DNA of 64,000 bases, from positions 1,773,950 through 1,837,949 of the forward strand of contig CP058732.1 of the NCBI GenBank assembly GCA_013414795.1, read 5' to 3'. The notes beneath the pieces are model-generated. The model was not told where the DNA came from. It ran no database searches and worked only from the letters and a program-made list of their open reading frames with translations. Positions 24,877 to 34,571 of this stretch are shown here, one piece after another; the first letter of the stretch is position 1, and every line of letters starts with the position of its first letter. The translations under genes were made by a program, and so were the position numbers. Origin of the DNA: Candidatus Kapaibacterium sp. Lineage in GTDB: Bacteria; Bacteroidota; Ignavibacteria; Kapaibacteriales; UBA2268.

Positions 24877-27132
24877 CTAACTTTCCCTTTTTACAACTTT
24901 TTTCCTTTGTTCCCCCGAAAATGGAATGACGAAAAGCAACTCCGTTCCTTTTCCTTTCTCAGAAGAAACTTTTATTACCCCGCCGTGCAATTCAACAACG
25001 TGTTGGATAATCATTGTGCCAATGCCTGTTCCACCAGTAGTAAAGTATGGCTTTAAAAATTTTTCAAGCATAGATTTATCCATACCTGGACCGTTGTCTT
25101 TTATCGAAAAATAAGCATTTCGAATGTCTTTCCAATTTTTAATTGTAATTTTTCCTGGTTTACCTTGAAATGCTTTAATTGCATTCTCAATTGCATTTCT
25201 TATTGCACGCACCATCTTCGGCTTATCGCAATTGATTTCGAAATGCTGTAAATCGAGTTCGAATTCCACATTTGGGAACATTGTATCATCAAATTCCAAC
25301 CTTGCCTCCATACACAAATCGTACGCATCTACGTTCTGCCGAACGATTTCACCTCTGCCAACAGTAACAATGTCCCTAACTCTTTGCATTAGCAAACCAA
25401 CTTGGTGGATTATTTTTCTACGGCGCTCTTCGTTCTTTTGTATACCGTCTATTTCCAACTGTTCAGCATTAAGGCGAATCGTAGACAAATTGGTTTGCAT
25501 ATCGTGTGCAAGTTGGGCAAGATTGCTAAGTTTTTGACGCCCCAAAACTTCTGTAATATCCATTCCAGTGATTACTGCTCCTTTAAAACTGCCTGTTATG
25601 CTTTTCAATGGTAAAAGTGTGAATAGCCATTCATAATCTGTTTTATTCCGCACAAAAGTAATTTTTTGAACAAAAGATTCCCGTAGTGAAATTACTTTCT
25701 CAACCAATTCATTAAGAGATTTTAAATGATCAAGTGTACAATAGTAACTAAATATTTTATTCATTGGAACACTTTCGGTGATACCAAGCATTTCCTTACC
25801 GCTATTGTTTGTTGCAATTAATCTTCCATACTTGTCTACAATAAAAACTACACCAGTGGTTGGAACTTCAATAAGTGCTTTCAACAATCGCTTTTGCTTG
25901 AAGAACTTCCTCAACACATAAAGTAATATTAAGGTTAAAATCAATGGAATGATTATGTTCCCAAAATTCTTGAAGAATCTGGTCAAATACCAAAAATTAT
26001 GTTTCTGTTCTTCTAACACAATCGAAGAGGAACGAGACGTCAAAACCAGATAGTTATCGATTTTTTCAATATCCAAAGTTTCTGGAAAGTACTCACCAAA
26101 AGTCAAGAAATCCTTTGCAACTACTTCACCATTTAAACTGACAACTGTTATGCCATTATGAAATAGAATGTAAATCAAATTCGAAATCAAGTAAACTCCG
26201 TAAGGTTCGGATAACTCTTTTGGCAATTGAACGAAATCCTCTTTAATCCTGTTTTTAAAACTTTCATAGGTTGCAATAGACAAAACATAACCTTCGCCAA
26301 TATTTCGAAGGGAATAAATGTATTGGAATTGTTCGTCGTTTCGAATTGCTATATTGGAAAACTTTGTCTCCACCCAAAATTTATTGACAATCCCTTGTTC
26401 GAAAGTTGCAACTTGAAACAAAGAACTATTGTAATACTTTGATGAAGAAATTACCAAAATTTTATTTCCAACTTGGGTTATGTAAATATTATCACTTAAA
26501 TCAATTCTGCACAAAAATTTTAAATTATTTTCTGAATCAACAACATAAACGAAACCGTTACCTTCTTCGAATTTCACCAAGCCGATATTATATATCTCAT
26601 TATTCAAAAAACAAGCACTCAATACATTTTTTGAAACCAACTCAGAGTGCAATTTTGAATTTTTTTCTTCCAACAAATACAAGCAATCGTTAAGCAAAAC
26701 AAGCGCCTGTCTTTTTGCTTCGTTTGCAACAATTTGCACCCTATCGAAAGTATAAAACCCATCATCATTGGGCAACTCCACAACTGATTCGAACTTAAGC
26801 GAGGTTTTGATAATTGATGCAAAAACTCGATTGGATTCTGTTGACAGAACTAATAGACCACCAAAAAGTTTAAAAGAACCAACAATGGAGGGTGGAACCG
26901 AAGGCACCCCGAGAACACTATCCCTTTTGATTCCTTTCCAATAGAAAACAGACTCGGAAAACTCTCCAAAAGTAGGCTTGACAAAAAATGACAAATAAGA
27001 ATTGTTTTGTTTAAGAATAAAAAGCCTACCACCAATAAAATTTTCTTGCAGTTTGTATGAAAGTGGATATGTATTATCAGAATACAAATGATTTACACAA
27101 ATTAAAAGCAGAAGAAGAAACGCTTTACTCAA
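24877..27132 (-). CDS. Membrane sensor histidine kinase with extracytoplasmic propeller-like sensor and PAS domain
   Basis: From the TTG at 27132 the product is 751 residues: signal peptide (SKAFLLLLLICVNHLYS), a large beta-rich extracytoplasmic domain (about 20-380) resembling a degenerate propeller, one membrane helix (about 388-410), a PAS domain (VVFIVDKYGRLIATNNSGKEML), a HisKA-like helix with LAHDMQTNLS (His near 542), and HATPase_c with N box NAIENAIKAF, NGPGMD and GGTGIGTMI. The TTG overlaps the ispF stop (ATTGAGTAA). An ATG at 27192 would overlap ispF by 68 bases and add an acidic stretch before the signal peptide, so I prefer the TTG. No response regulator is adjacent; PorX and other receivers in the window are possible partners, but this is speculation. 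Confidence 0.88.
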   Translation of the reverse strand: MSKAFLLLLLICVNHLYSDNTYPLSYKLQENFIGGRLFILKQNNSYLSFFVKPTFGEFSESVFYWKGIKRDSVLGVPSVPPSIVGSFKLFGGLLVLSTESNRVFASIIKTSLKFESVVELPNDDGFYTFDRVQIVANEAKRQALVLLNDCLYLLEEKNSKLHSELVSKNVLSACFLNNEIYNIGLVKFEEGNGFVYVVDSENNLKFLCRIDLSDNIYITQVGNKILVISSSKYYNSSLFQVATFEQGIVNKFWVETKFSNIAIRNDEQFQYIYSLRNIGEGYVLSIATYESFKNRIKEDFVQLPKELSEPYGVYLISNLIYILFHNGITVVSLNGEVVAKDFLTFGEYFPETLDIEKIDNYLVLTSRSSSIVLEEQKHNFWYLTRFFKNFGNIIIPLILTLILLYVLRKFFKQKRLLKALIEVPTTGVVFIVDKYGRLIATNNSGKEMLGITESVPMNKIFSYYCTLDHLKSLNELVEKVISLRESFVQKITFVRNKTDYEWLFTLLPLKSITGSFKGAVITGMDITEVLGRQKLSNLAQLAHDMQTNLSTIRLNAEQLEIDGIQKNEERRRKIIHQVGLLMQRVRDIVTVGRGEIVRQNVDAYDLCMEARLEFDDTMFPNVEFELDLQHFEINCDKPKMVRAIRNAIENAIKAFQGKPGKITIKNWKDIRNAYFSIKDNGPGMDKSMLEKFLKPYFTTGGTGIGTMIIQHVVELHGGVIKVSSEKGKGTELLFVIPFSGEQRKKVVKRES

Positions 27133-27589
27133 TTTGGCAAATGCAAAAGGACGCAATTCCCTCTCCCCTTCCAATAAAACCCATTTTTTCATTGGTTTTT
27201 GCTTTTACATTCACCCTTTGGAAATCAACACCACATAACTCGGCGATTTTCATCCTAATTTGTTGTTTGTAAGGTGATAATTTCTTCAACTCGAAAATAA
27301 TTGTAACATCAATATTCAAAATTTTTCTGTTCGCTTCTTTAAGTTTTTCCAAAACTTTTTCTAAAAGAGAGACACTGCTAATGTCTTTATATTTTACATC
27401 ACTATCTGGAAAATGCTCTCCAATATCGCCCAAGCCAAGAGCACCAAGAATTGCGTCTATCAAAGAATGTAAGACCACATCACCATCACTATGGGCAATG
27501 CAACCAAACTCCTCATCAACAAGAACTCCCCCAAGAAATAATTTCCTACCTTTTTCAATTCTATGAGAATCGTAGCCGAAGCCAACCAT
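27125..27589 (-). CDS. ispF: 2-C-methyl-D-erythritol 2,4-cyclodiphosphate synthase IspF
   Basis: IspF forms the cyclic diphosphate in the non-mevalonate isoprenoid pathway. The 154-residue protein shows GYDSHRIEKG (metal ligands Asp and His), FLGGVLV, AHSDGDVVLHSLIDAILGALGLGDIGEHFPD with the third metal-binding His, and TNEKMGFIGRGEGIA at the C-terminus. Start ATG at 27589 is immediate before GFGYDSH, as usual. It lies 9 bases after the upstream nucleotidyltransferase gene and its end overlaps the histidine kinase start, so it is embedded in the leftward run. Confidence 0.97.
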   Translation of the reverse strand: MVGFGYDSHRIEKGRKLFLGGVLVDEEFGCIAHSDGDVVLHSLIDAILGALGLGDIGEHFPDSDVKYKDISSVSLLEKVLEKLKEANRKILNIDVTIIFELKKLSPYKQQIRMKIAELCGVDFQRVNVKAKTNEKMGFIGRGEGIASFCICQIE

Positions 27590-27598
27590 AGAAAAAAC

Positions 27599-30106
27599 CT
27601 AAAATTCTTCTTGCATCCAATTTTGCACATAACTTTGAAATTTCTTAGCAAGCGAAACAGCCTTTTCGTAATCATCGCTTTCGCCAACGATATGGAACAC
27701 GGGCTTTTCAAGGTCGGGATACAAAAGAACAGAATCATCATCTTTGAACAACTTAACCCCTTCGACTAAAATCCTCTCATAACTTTCGGAAAATTCCAAT
27801 GCATTACGAATAACTTTTCCTTTCAGTTCCCAAGGGCAATCCACCGAAACAGTATGCTGAAAACGTCGAGGAAGAGTTTCGTCGAGTTGCTGGAAAGTGT
27901 AACCAGTTTTTGCAAGCATTTCGAGTATTTTACCAATTGAATACATCCCATCGCTGGCAAAAAGAAAGTCCGTAAAGATATAATTTCCCCAAACACCCCC
28001 AACAAATTTAACTTCTTCATCTCTTGTTGCTTCCATCATAGCAGAATGTGAATTTTTAATTCTAACAACTTCAACATCGTATTCTTTTGCGATTTTTTCA
28101 ATTTCATTCGAGGCTGCAACTGTTATTGCAATTTTATATTTGCCTCGGTTTCTATTGGTTTCAAGGAAAAGTTTTGTAACGATAGAAAGCACTCTCGGAG
28201 GCGGATATAAAATCCCTCTACTGTCTATTACAAGTATCTTCTCTGCCCCTGGTTCAATTATGAAACCAAGTTCATAACCTAATGACTTCATAATTTTACA
28301 AGCCTCTGGACTTTCGATAACTGTTCCTTCAGCCATCGGTTTATGCTTCATCGCATCAACATAGTCGTGTAGCGAAAGAGTTTCCGCATTCAATTTTCCA
28401 AGAATAATTGGGAAAATTGTCGAGGCTAAACCATAAGAATAGTCCATAAGAATTTTAAACTTTCGTTTTCTTATGGTTTCAACATCCAAAGAGTCTAAAT
28501 ATCGGTTAATGTAAATTTCGTTGGTTCTTTCTGGATAATACAAATGCCCAACTTCACTGTAATGAACTCTTTTAATGTCCTCTCCAAAGAAATACCTTTC
28601 TATCGTTTTAGCCTTGGACAAGCCAATATCTCGGCCATCGTTATTTAAAATAATTATATCGGTTTTATCTGGATTTCTTGGGGAACGACGAACGTGCAGA
28701 CCACCAGAATACTTGCCAGTTCGCAATTCCTGGCGCGTTTGAGGAATAGAAGTAGTTTGCAAATCATTGACATTTACCCCAACAGAAGCAAGCCCGGCGG
28801 TTATCGAACGTTTAATAATCCTTGAAACTGGGTCGGGGTCCCGACTGGCAATAATTTTTGCATTCTTCCCAAAAGTCATACCAATAGCCATTCCAAGCTT
28901 AGCGCCAAATTCTGGATGAATTTCCAAATTTGAAATACCCGAAATCCTTGCACCAGTAAAAAGTTCTCTTTGCCATTTTTCCTCTTGAACCAAAGACCGA
29001 GTTAGTTTCGCCCCATCCTCAATATGCTTTAAAGGCCAAAGTTTGAGGTTTGGTGAAATAGTAACCCTATTGCCAATTGTACAACCAACAGAAATGAAAA
29101 CATTCTCTGCAATGGTAACTGAATCACCAATTGTACAATCATAACAAACCACATCATCCGTAAGATCTGAGAAAGCCCCAATTTTTACATTATCCCAGAT
29201 AATCGCCCTCATTAATCGAACACCTTTGCCGATATGTACATTGTCACCAATAATGCAATCGGTAAGTTCTGCAAAATCTTCAATAATTGTGTTATTACCA
29301 ATAATAACTTTTCCATTGAATTTCACATTTGGTGCAATTGTGCAGTTTTCACCCAAGAAAACATTATCTTTCTTTGTTCCTTTGATGTTAATTTTCACAA
29401 CGCCTTTCAAAGCATCCATTTGTGCATTTTGATACTCTTCAAGATTTCCAATGTCTTTCCAATAACCATCGGCAACAAAACCATACAAGGGCATTTTGTT
29501 TCTTAACATTATCGGGAACAAGTCCTTGCTGAAATCAAATTCCGATTGATATGGAATTAAATCCAATACCTCTGGTTCAAGTATATAAATCCCAGTATTA
29601 ATCGTATCGGAAAAAACTTCTCCCCAAGATGGCTTTTCCAGGAAACGAACAATTCGACCTTCTTTGTCTGTAATGACAATACCATACTGCAAAGGAATTT
29701 TAACTCGGGTTAGAACTATTGTTGCAAGGGAACCTTTGGAGATGTGAAAATCAATAGCTTCGCGAAGGTCAAAATCAGTCAGAACATCACCACTAATCAC
29801 CAAAAATCTCTCATCTAAATGTTCATATGCATTTTTCACAGCTCCAGCAGTACCGTAGTCCGCGGTTGCAAGCACATATTTCATTTTAACATCGAACTTG
29901 CTTCCATCTTTGAAATAATCAGTAATCACCTCTGGCTGGAAATACAACAATGTTACAATGTCTCGAATTTGATATTTCTTCAAAAGATTTACCACGTGTT
30001 CCATCATTGGAACATTAACGATTGGAACCATAGGTTTTGGAATTGTCATTGTTAGAGGACGCAATCGAGTTCCAAAACCACCAGCCATTATTACTGCTTT
30101 TTTCAT
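27599..30106 (-). CDS. Sugar-phosphate nucleotidyltransferase fused to phosphomannomutase-like domain
   Basis: The 835-residue protein starts with a nucleotidyltransferase domain (GGFGTRLRPLT, residues 8-18; later SGDVLTDFD with the metal Asp; VTLEKPSW-type region FLEKPSWGEV). A left-handed beta-helix of hexapeptide repeats follows (about 255-355: NNTIIEDFAEL, GDNVHIGKG), then a phosphoglucomutase/phosphomannomutase-like region (about 380-835). This is the architecture of enzymes annotated as mannose-1-phosphate guanylyltransferase/phosphomannomutase. The mutase part lacks a clear phosphoserine motif (TASHNP is replaced around RRSPRNPD) and the DGDGDR metal loop, so mutase activity is doubtful. 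The substrate sugar is not certain: mannose-1-P with GTP is the likeliest, glucose-1-P possible. It heads the leftward run; ATG at 30106. Confidence 0.85.
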   Translation of the reverse strand: MKKAVIMAGGFGTRLRPLTMTIPKPMVPIVNVPMMEHVVNLLKKYQIRDIVTLLYFQPEVITDYFKDGSKFDVKMKYVLATADYGTAGAVKNAYEHLDERFLVISGDVLTDFDLREAIDFHISKGSLATIVLTRVKIPLQYGIVITDKEGRIVRFLEKPSWGEVFSDTINTGIYILEPEVLDLIPYQSEFDFSKDLFPIMLRNKMPLYGFVADGYWKDIGNLEEYQNAQMDALKGVVKINIKGTKKDNVFLGENCTIAPNVKFNGKVIIGNNTIIEDFAELTDCIIGDNVHIGKGVRLMRAIIWDNVKIGAFSDLTDDVVCYDCTIGDSVTIAENVFISVGCTIGNRVTISPNLKLWPLKHIEDGAKLTRSLVQEEKWQRELFTGARISGISNLEIHPEFGAKLGMAIGMTFGKNAKIIASRDPDPVSRIIKRSITAGLASVGVNVNDLQTTSIPQTRQELRTGKYSGGLHVRRSPRNPDKTDIIILNNDGRDIGLSKAKTIERYFFGEDIKRVHYSEVGHLYYPERTNEIYINRYLDSLDVETIRKRKFKILMDYSYGLASTIFPIILGKLNAETLSLHDYVDAMKHKPMAEGTVIESPEACKIMKSLGYELGFIIEPGAEKILVIDSRGILYPPPRVLSIVTKLFLETNRNRGKYKIAITVAASNEIEKIAKEYDVEVVRIKNSHSAMMEATRDEEVKFVGGVWGNYIFTDFLFASDGMYSIGKILEMLAKTGYTFQQLDETLPRRFQHTVSVDCPWELKGKVIRNALEFSESYERILVEGVKLFKDDDSVLLYPDLEKPVFHIVGESDDYEKAVSLAKKFQSYVQNWMQEEF

Positions 30107-30209
30107 ATTTTTGGATTTTTGTGGAACTTTAATTTGTAAAATAACAATTTAGCAATAATTTTTGTTATTATCGTTACTATTTATTGTTTCACAAATATTT
30201 TGAGGTGAT

Positions 30210-31589
30210 ATGAAAAAGGTTACTTTACTCGCAATTGCTTTCTTCATTTCATTTCTATTTGTTACAAATTCTCAAGTTCCAAATGTTCCAATTCCCATAA
30301 CAGTTGGACCACAACCAACTTACATTAACGGTTATTACAATTTTAGCCAAAACGACTACCGTCTTCTTGTTACCAGTCTTGGAGTTGATGCAAATTTCAA
30401 TGGAGTTGAAGACCCTGGCGACCAGAAACCCGCTCTTTACACAATTTCCATAAATGAAATTATGAGTGGTAAATTTTCTGGGACGGTTTTGCGGGAACTG
30501 GACTTTGGTTCTCTACCTTTTCCAACAAGAATCTATGTTGATATCAATGGAAACTTTGCTTATGTACCAAATAAATTAAAAATTGATAAAATATCTCTGG
30601 AAAATGGTGATATAATTTATTCATTAAATCCTTTTGCCAACCAAACACTTCCCGAAGACGCCTTTATACAATCGGTTTTTGTCTATAGTGGACTCGTTTT
30701 TGTAACTGTTCAAGGAACAAATATTAATAATTTCTACATCTTTGAAGAGCAAACCTCTGAAATTTTCTTTGAAAGTGCAGCAGAACTCTATCCACAACAG
30801 ATTTTGGTCATTGGTAATTACCTACTTATTTTATGCGAAGGAACATTTGGACAAAACGACTCAAAATTAATGATTTATCAAATTTCAGATTTAGCTTCAA
30901 AGCTGATAGTATATGTAAATACTATTGATATTGGAGATACTGGAAACCACTTGTATCCTGTTGGTACAGATAAAGTTATTGTTACAATGAATGGGTCCCA
31001 TCAAGTTCATATCATTAATCTTGCTACTGCCGAAATTGAAAAAACAATTCAATTTCCTACAACTGGTTTTGATGGACCAAGGGAATCTGCAATAGTTTCC
31101 CAAAATTACATTGTCTCAACTGCTTACGATGGAAACCTTTACATACATAATTTCGAGGGTGTGAAAACGGGTCAAACTTTCGTTGGAGATAAACTTGAAG
31201 GATTGTTCGCCTACACATTTCCCAACCCAAATATGAATTTCACAATCGTTGCTGCAACCAGCCCATTTAAACCCGACTACACACCCAACGACAAAGTTTA
31301 CCTTTTTGTTAATTTTTCAGATGTAAAAGAAAGCATAGAAGCACTAACCGCCAAACTTTATCCAAATCCAGCAAAGGATTTCGTGCAAATATATTTAAAT
31401 TCAGACAGCTCCAAACCAGTTGAAATTCAAATTGTAGACCAGATGGGTCGAAATGTTGAAAAGTATTCCTTTAACATTGCTGGTAAAGAAATTCTTTTGC
31501 CTATAAACACAATTTCAGATGGATTGTACTTTGCTAAAGTTAGTTCCAATGGAAGAATCCAAAGTATCCCCTTTGTAGTTATCCGTTGA
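30210..31589 (+). CDS. Secreted propeller-like protein with T9SS sorting domain (possible BtuG-type partner)
   Basis: The 459-residue protein has a signal peptide (KKVTLLAIAFFISFLFVTNS), an acidic loop DANFNGVEDPGD resembling calcium-binding repeats, and a beta-propeller-like body with blade patterns such as RIYVDINGNFAYVPN, LYPVGTDKVIVTMNGSHQVHIINL and YDGNLYIHNF. The last 75 residues (LYPNPAKDFVQIYL, then DQMGRNVE and a final DGLYFAKVSS) are a clear T9SS type A sorting domain, so it is secreted through T9SS to the cell surface. Its stop overlaps the ATG of the TonB-dependent receptor by one base. This pairing resembles BtuG-BtuB surface capture of cobalamin, but no riboswitch was seen upstream and the ligand is unknown. 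GAGGTG precedes the ATG. Confidence 0.82.
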   Translation: MKKVTLLAIAFFISFLFVTNSQVPNVPIPITVGPQPTYINGYYNFSQNDYRLLVTSLGVDANFNGVEDPGDQKPALYTISINEIMSGKFSGTVLRELDFGSLPFPTRIYVDINGNFAYVPNKLKIDKISLENGDIIYSLNPFANQTLPEDAFIQSVFVYSGLVFVTVQGTNINNFYIFEEQTSEIFFESAAELYPQQILVIGNYLLILCEGTFGQNDSKLMIYQISDLASKLIVYVNTIDIGDTGNHLYPVGTDKVIVTMNGSHQVHIINLATAEIEKTIQFPTTGFDGPRESAIVSQNYIVSTAYDGNLYIHNFEGVKTGQTFVGDKLEGLFAYTFPNPNMNFTIVAATSPFKPDYTPNDKVYLFVNFSDVKESIEALTAKLYPNPAKDFVQIYLNSDSSKPVEIQIVDQMGRNVEKYSFNIAGKEILLPINTISDGLYFAKVSSNGRIQSIPFVVIR

Positions 31590-33505
31590 TGAAAAATCTG
31601 GTACTTTTGTTTTTATTTTCTTTCAACTTATATCTCTTTGCTTACTCTGGAGATACGCTTGAAAAGAAAATCCAAACCGAAGTAATAGTTGAATCGACGA
31701 AAGACAAAGACTGGAAAGTTAGTTCACTTTCGTATGACAAATTAACTATCGATAACAAAAATGTGTTGGTTTTTAATTCCACAACAAAGGCATTAAGTTA
31801 TCTACCAAGTGTTTATATTCGTGATTACGGAGGCATCGGAGGGATAAAGACAATATCCCTCCGTGGCTTTTCTGCAAATGATGTTGGAATATTACTCGAC
31901 GGTGATAAAGTCAACAACCAACAGAATGGTGTCATTGATTTAAACCTTCTTCCAATAGACTTATTCGAAGAAATTGAACTCGTTCGAGGTGGTTCTTCAT
32001 TCATTCTTGGAAATAATTCAACAGCGGGTTTTGTAAACTTATCCTTTCAAAAGTCGTCGCAAAGGTCTATTTCTTTGTCCTATGGCTCTTTCGAGCAAAT
32101 TAAAATGGCAAGCAATTTCCCTTTTAAATTAAGTGAAAGTTTAAGTGGTGGTTTTGCCGTGAATTATTTCTATGCCCTGGGGAATTATCCTTTTGAAATA
32201 AATGAATTTGGTCAAAACAAAATTACGAGACGGGAAAATAGCAAATCTTCAAACATTTCGCTCCTCTCTCATAGCAAACTCTACATACAAAAAATACTAA
32301 TGAAAATAAACTTTCTTTTTACCCAAAGCGAACGAGGTGTGCCTGGAGCAGTTCTTCAAAATTCGATTGAAAATAAAAATGCCAAGTTGTTCGATAATTT
32401 TTTCCTTGGTTCATTAAAATTCAATCCGTTTATCATCGATTCAAACATTCAAGTTAATTTAAAATTATTAATTCACAATTCAAAATATTACGACCCCGAT
32501 TTGAATTTGCTGTTAATTAAAAAAGAAAATGCCAACTACCAAAATCAAGATTTTGCTTTCAGATTTAACTACCAGAAAAATTTCACTTTCTTTCAAACAA
32601 GAATACATTTGGAGTTAAACCAATCAAATTTTGTAGGTGATTTTTTAGAAAAAATTGATGGAAAAACAATTAACAGAACGAATTCAACACTTGGTCTTGG
32701 AATTAATAAGACATTGGAGTTTAACTTTTTTAAAATAAATTCCGAAACAAATTTTAGATTTGATGCATTCTCTGATTTCGAACCAGTCCTCCTTTATTCA
32801 TTAGGACTTACAGTCGAGGAGAATACCACTAAAACTGGTGCAAAACTGAACATTTCGAGGAATTATCGCCTGCCAACTTTCAACGAAATGTACTTTCTAA
32901 ACTATGGCAATTTGCATTTAAAACCCGAAGATACATACTCTTTCAATATTGAGTTTTATAACCATTATTTTACAACTTTTCATCCAAAGATAACATTCTT
33001 CCTCTACTTTACCAAAGATAAAATTGTATCTGTTCCGAAATCTCCAGTCCAATGGACTGCATTAAATATTGCCAAGACACAATCCAACGGCTTTGAGATT
33101 AGTTTTCTTAATAAGAATAAAATATTCGAAACAACATTTTCCATATCCTTTACCAATGCTGTCGATAAAACTGATGATTCCCCAACTTATAACAAACAAC
33201 TCATATACACACCAAAATTAATTTCAAACTTTGTTACACATTTTCCGCTTACAAAAGGATTTTCAACAACTATTAAAGGTCTTTACGTCGGACAAAGATT
33301 TGCACTTCCAGATAATTCCTTGCAATCAAAACTGGCGGATTATTTCCTTCTGGATTTATCATTAGTTAAGGAAATTGTATTTCACAATTCAAACATTTTT
33401 ATTAGTTTTGAAGTTTCGAACATTTTAAATATCGATTACCAAATTATTTTGAATTATCCTATGCCCCGAAGATATTTTTTATTAACATTTAAGTATCTGT
33501 TTTAA
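31589..33505 (+). CDS. TonB-dependent outer-membrane receptor
   Basis: The 638-residue protein has a signal peptide (KNLVLLFLFSFNLYLFAYS), a plug domain (about 55-155) with ALSYLPSVYIRDYGG, TISLRGFSANDVGILLDGD and IELVRGGSSFILGNNSTAG, and a barrel of alternating beta strands ending in an aromatic residue (final Phe). Such receptors import siderophores, vitamins or sugars using TonB energy. The plug spacing and size (BtuB-like, short) and the adjacent surface propeller favour a cofactor such as cobalamin, but substrate cannot be read from sequence. Start is the ATG at 31589, overlapping the upstream stop by one base; a TTG one codon earlier is less likely. The downstream receiver-CheB-like gene starts directly after its stop. 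Confidence 0.9.
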   Translation: MKNLVLLFLFSFNLYLFAYSGDTLEKKIQTEVIVESTKDKDWKVSSLSYDKLTIDNKNVLVFNSTTKALSYLPSVYIRDYGGIGGIKTISLRGFSANDVGILLDGDKVNNQQNGVIDLNLLPIDLFEEIELVRGGSSFILGNNSTAGFVNLSFQKSSQRSISLSYGSFEQIKMASNFPFKLSESLSGGFAVNYFYALGNYPFEINEFGQNKITRRENSKSSNISLLSHSKLYIQKILMKINFLFTQSERGVPGAVLQNSIENKNAKLFDNFFLGSLKFNPFIIDSNIQVNLKLLIHNSKYYDPDLNLLLIKKENANYQNQDFAFRFNYQKNFTFFQTRIHLELNQSNFVGDFLEKIDGKTINRTNSTLGLGINKTLEFNFFKINSETNFRFDAFSDFEPVLLYSLGLTVEENTTKTGAKLNISRNYRLPTFNEMYFLNYGNLHLKPEDTYSFNIEFYNHYFTTFHPKITFFLYFTKDKIVSVPKSPVQWTALNIAKTQSNGFEISFLNKNKIFETTFSISFTNAVDKTDDSPTYNKQLIYTPKLISNFVTHFPLTKGFSTTIKGLYVGQRFALPDNSLQSKLADYFLLDLSLVKEIVFHNSNIFISFEVSNILNIDYQIILNYPMPRRYFLLTFKYLF

Positions 33506-34513
33506 ATGGAACCAACCAAATATAATATTTTGATTGTAGAGGATGATTTCACTTCATTGTATGTAATTAAAAAGATTCTTGAAAAAGAGAACTATTCATC
33601 AATTTTGGCTGACAATGTTGAAGATGCCCTATCAATTATCAATCGTGAAAAAATCGACCTTGTGATAAGCGACTGGATGATGCCAAATATTGATGGAATT
33701 GAATTTTTATATCGATTGAAAGCACTTAAAGAAGACCCACCGCCCGTAATTATCGTATCTGCATTAGCCTCCGAGATGGCAAAAGAATATGCCATTAGTT
33801 CTGGTGCGGTAGAGTTTTTTTCTAAACCTATTGAAATAGAAAAGTTTAACCAGACAATAAGACGAATTCTTTTAGAGAGAGAAAAGCACAGCGGATATGT
33901 TAAAGTTGAAAAATTCGACCTCCCTCCGTTCATTCCAGTCTGCTTTCTTTCTGGAAACGGGGGAAGTAATGTTCTTGTAGATATTCTCATATCTCTTGCA
34001 AACTACGAAGCAAACGCTTCTTATTTCGTTATTCAGCAAGGAAGTCGTTTTATTTTAGACTCCTTAACCCATAAACTTATTGAATCGCTTCCAAACAAGG
34101 TATTTGTTCCCCACCAGTTAATTGCTCCAAATAAGGGAAACGTCTACATTGCACCAGATGATTTTCATATGTTATTTAATGAGCGATCCGAATTAATTTT
34201 AGATAAAGGACCAAAAGAGAACTATAATAGACCCTCTGCTGAACCGATGTTTCGAAGCCTTGCAAACTACTTCGGCAAATATTCGATAGTGGTTATTCTT
34301 TCGGGGTTGGGTTCAGATGGAGTGCAAAGTGCGATACAAATTAAATCTAAAGGTGGAACAATAATTTGCCAAGATCCAAAAACTGCCGTGGCACCTTCGC
34401 TTCCCAGATCTTACCTGATTGAATCTATTAATCCCATAGTCCTTGAACCATCGAAAATTCCAGATGAAATCAAAAAAATTGTTGCCTCTTTAAAACAAGA
34501 TATAAAAAAATGA
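33506..34513 (+). CDS. Receiver plus CheB-like methylesterase domain with lost catalytic residues
   Basis: The 335-residue protein has an N-terminal receiver domain with the acidic pocket Glu-Asp-Asp at 12-14, phosphoacceptor Asp56 (ISDWMMP) and Lys near 107 (SKPIE). A CheB methylesterase-like fold covers about 143-330, with NVYIAPDDFHM, NRPSAEPMFRS and LSGLGSDG. Aligning with CheB, the catalytic Ser of GASTGG falls at Gly150 (LSGNGG) and the catalytic His at Gln178 (VIQQGS), while Asp271 remains. The domain is therefore expected to be catalytically dead or to have another function, for instance binding a receptor. No chemotaxis genes are adjacent: it follows the TonB receptor with no gap (TAA then ATG) and precedes a lipoprotein. 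Confidence 0.85.
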   Translation: MEPTKYNILIVEDDFTSLYVIKKILEKENYSSILADNVEDALSIINREKIDLVISDWMMPNIDGIEFLYRLKALKEDPPPVIIVSALASEMAKEYAISSGAVEFFSKPIEIEKFNQTIRRILLEREKHSGYVKVEKFDLPPFIPVCFLSGNGGSNVLVDILISLANYEANASYFVIQQGSRFILDSLTHKLIESLPNKVFVPHQLIAPNKGNVYIAPDDFHMLFNERSELILDKGPKENYNRPSAEPMFRSLANYFGKYSIVVILSGLGSDGVQSAIQIKSKGGTIICQDPKTAVAPSLPRSYLIESINPIVLEPSKIPDEIKKIVASLKQDIKK

Positions 34514-34571
34514 AATATAATTTTTTTTGTGTCGTTTTCAAAATTGTATTAGTTTAAATCAAGGAGGTTCT

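Noticed and set aside
30107-30209. Possible cobalamin riboswitch before the propeller/receptor pair
   Set aside because: The 103-base leader is AT-rich with no B12-box-like conserved sequence and is too short for such a riboswitch.
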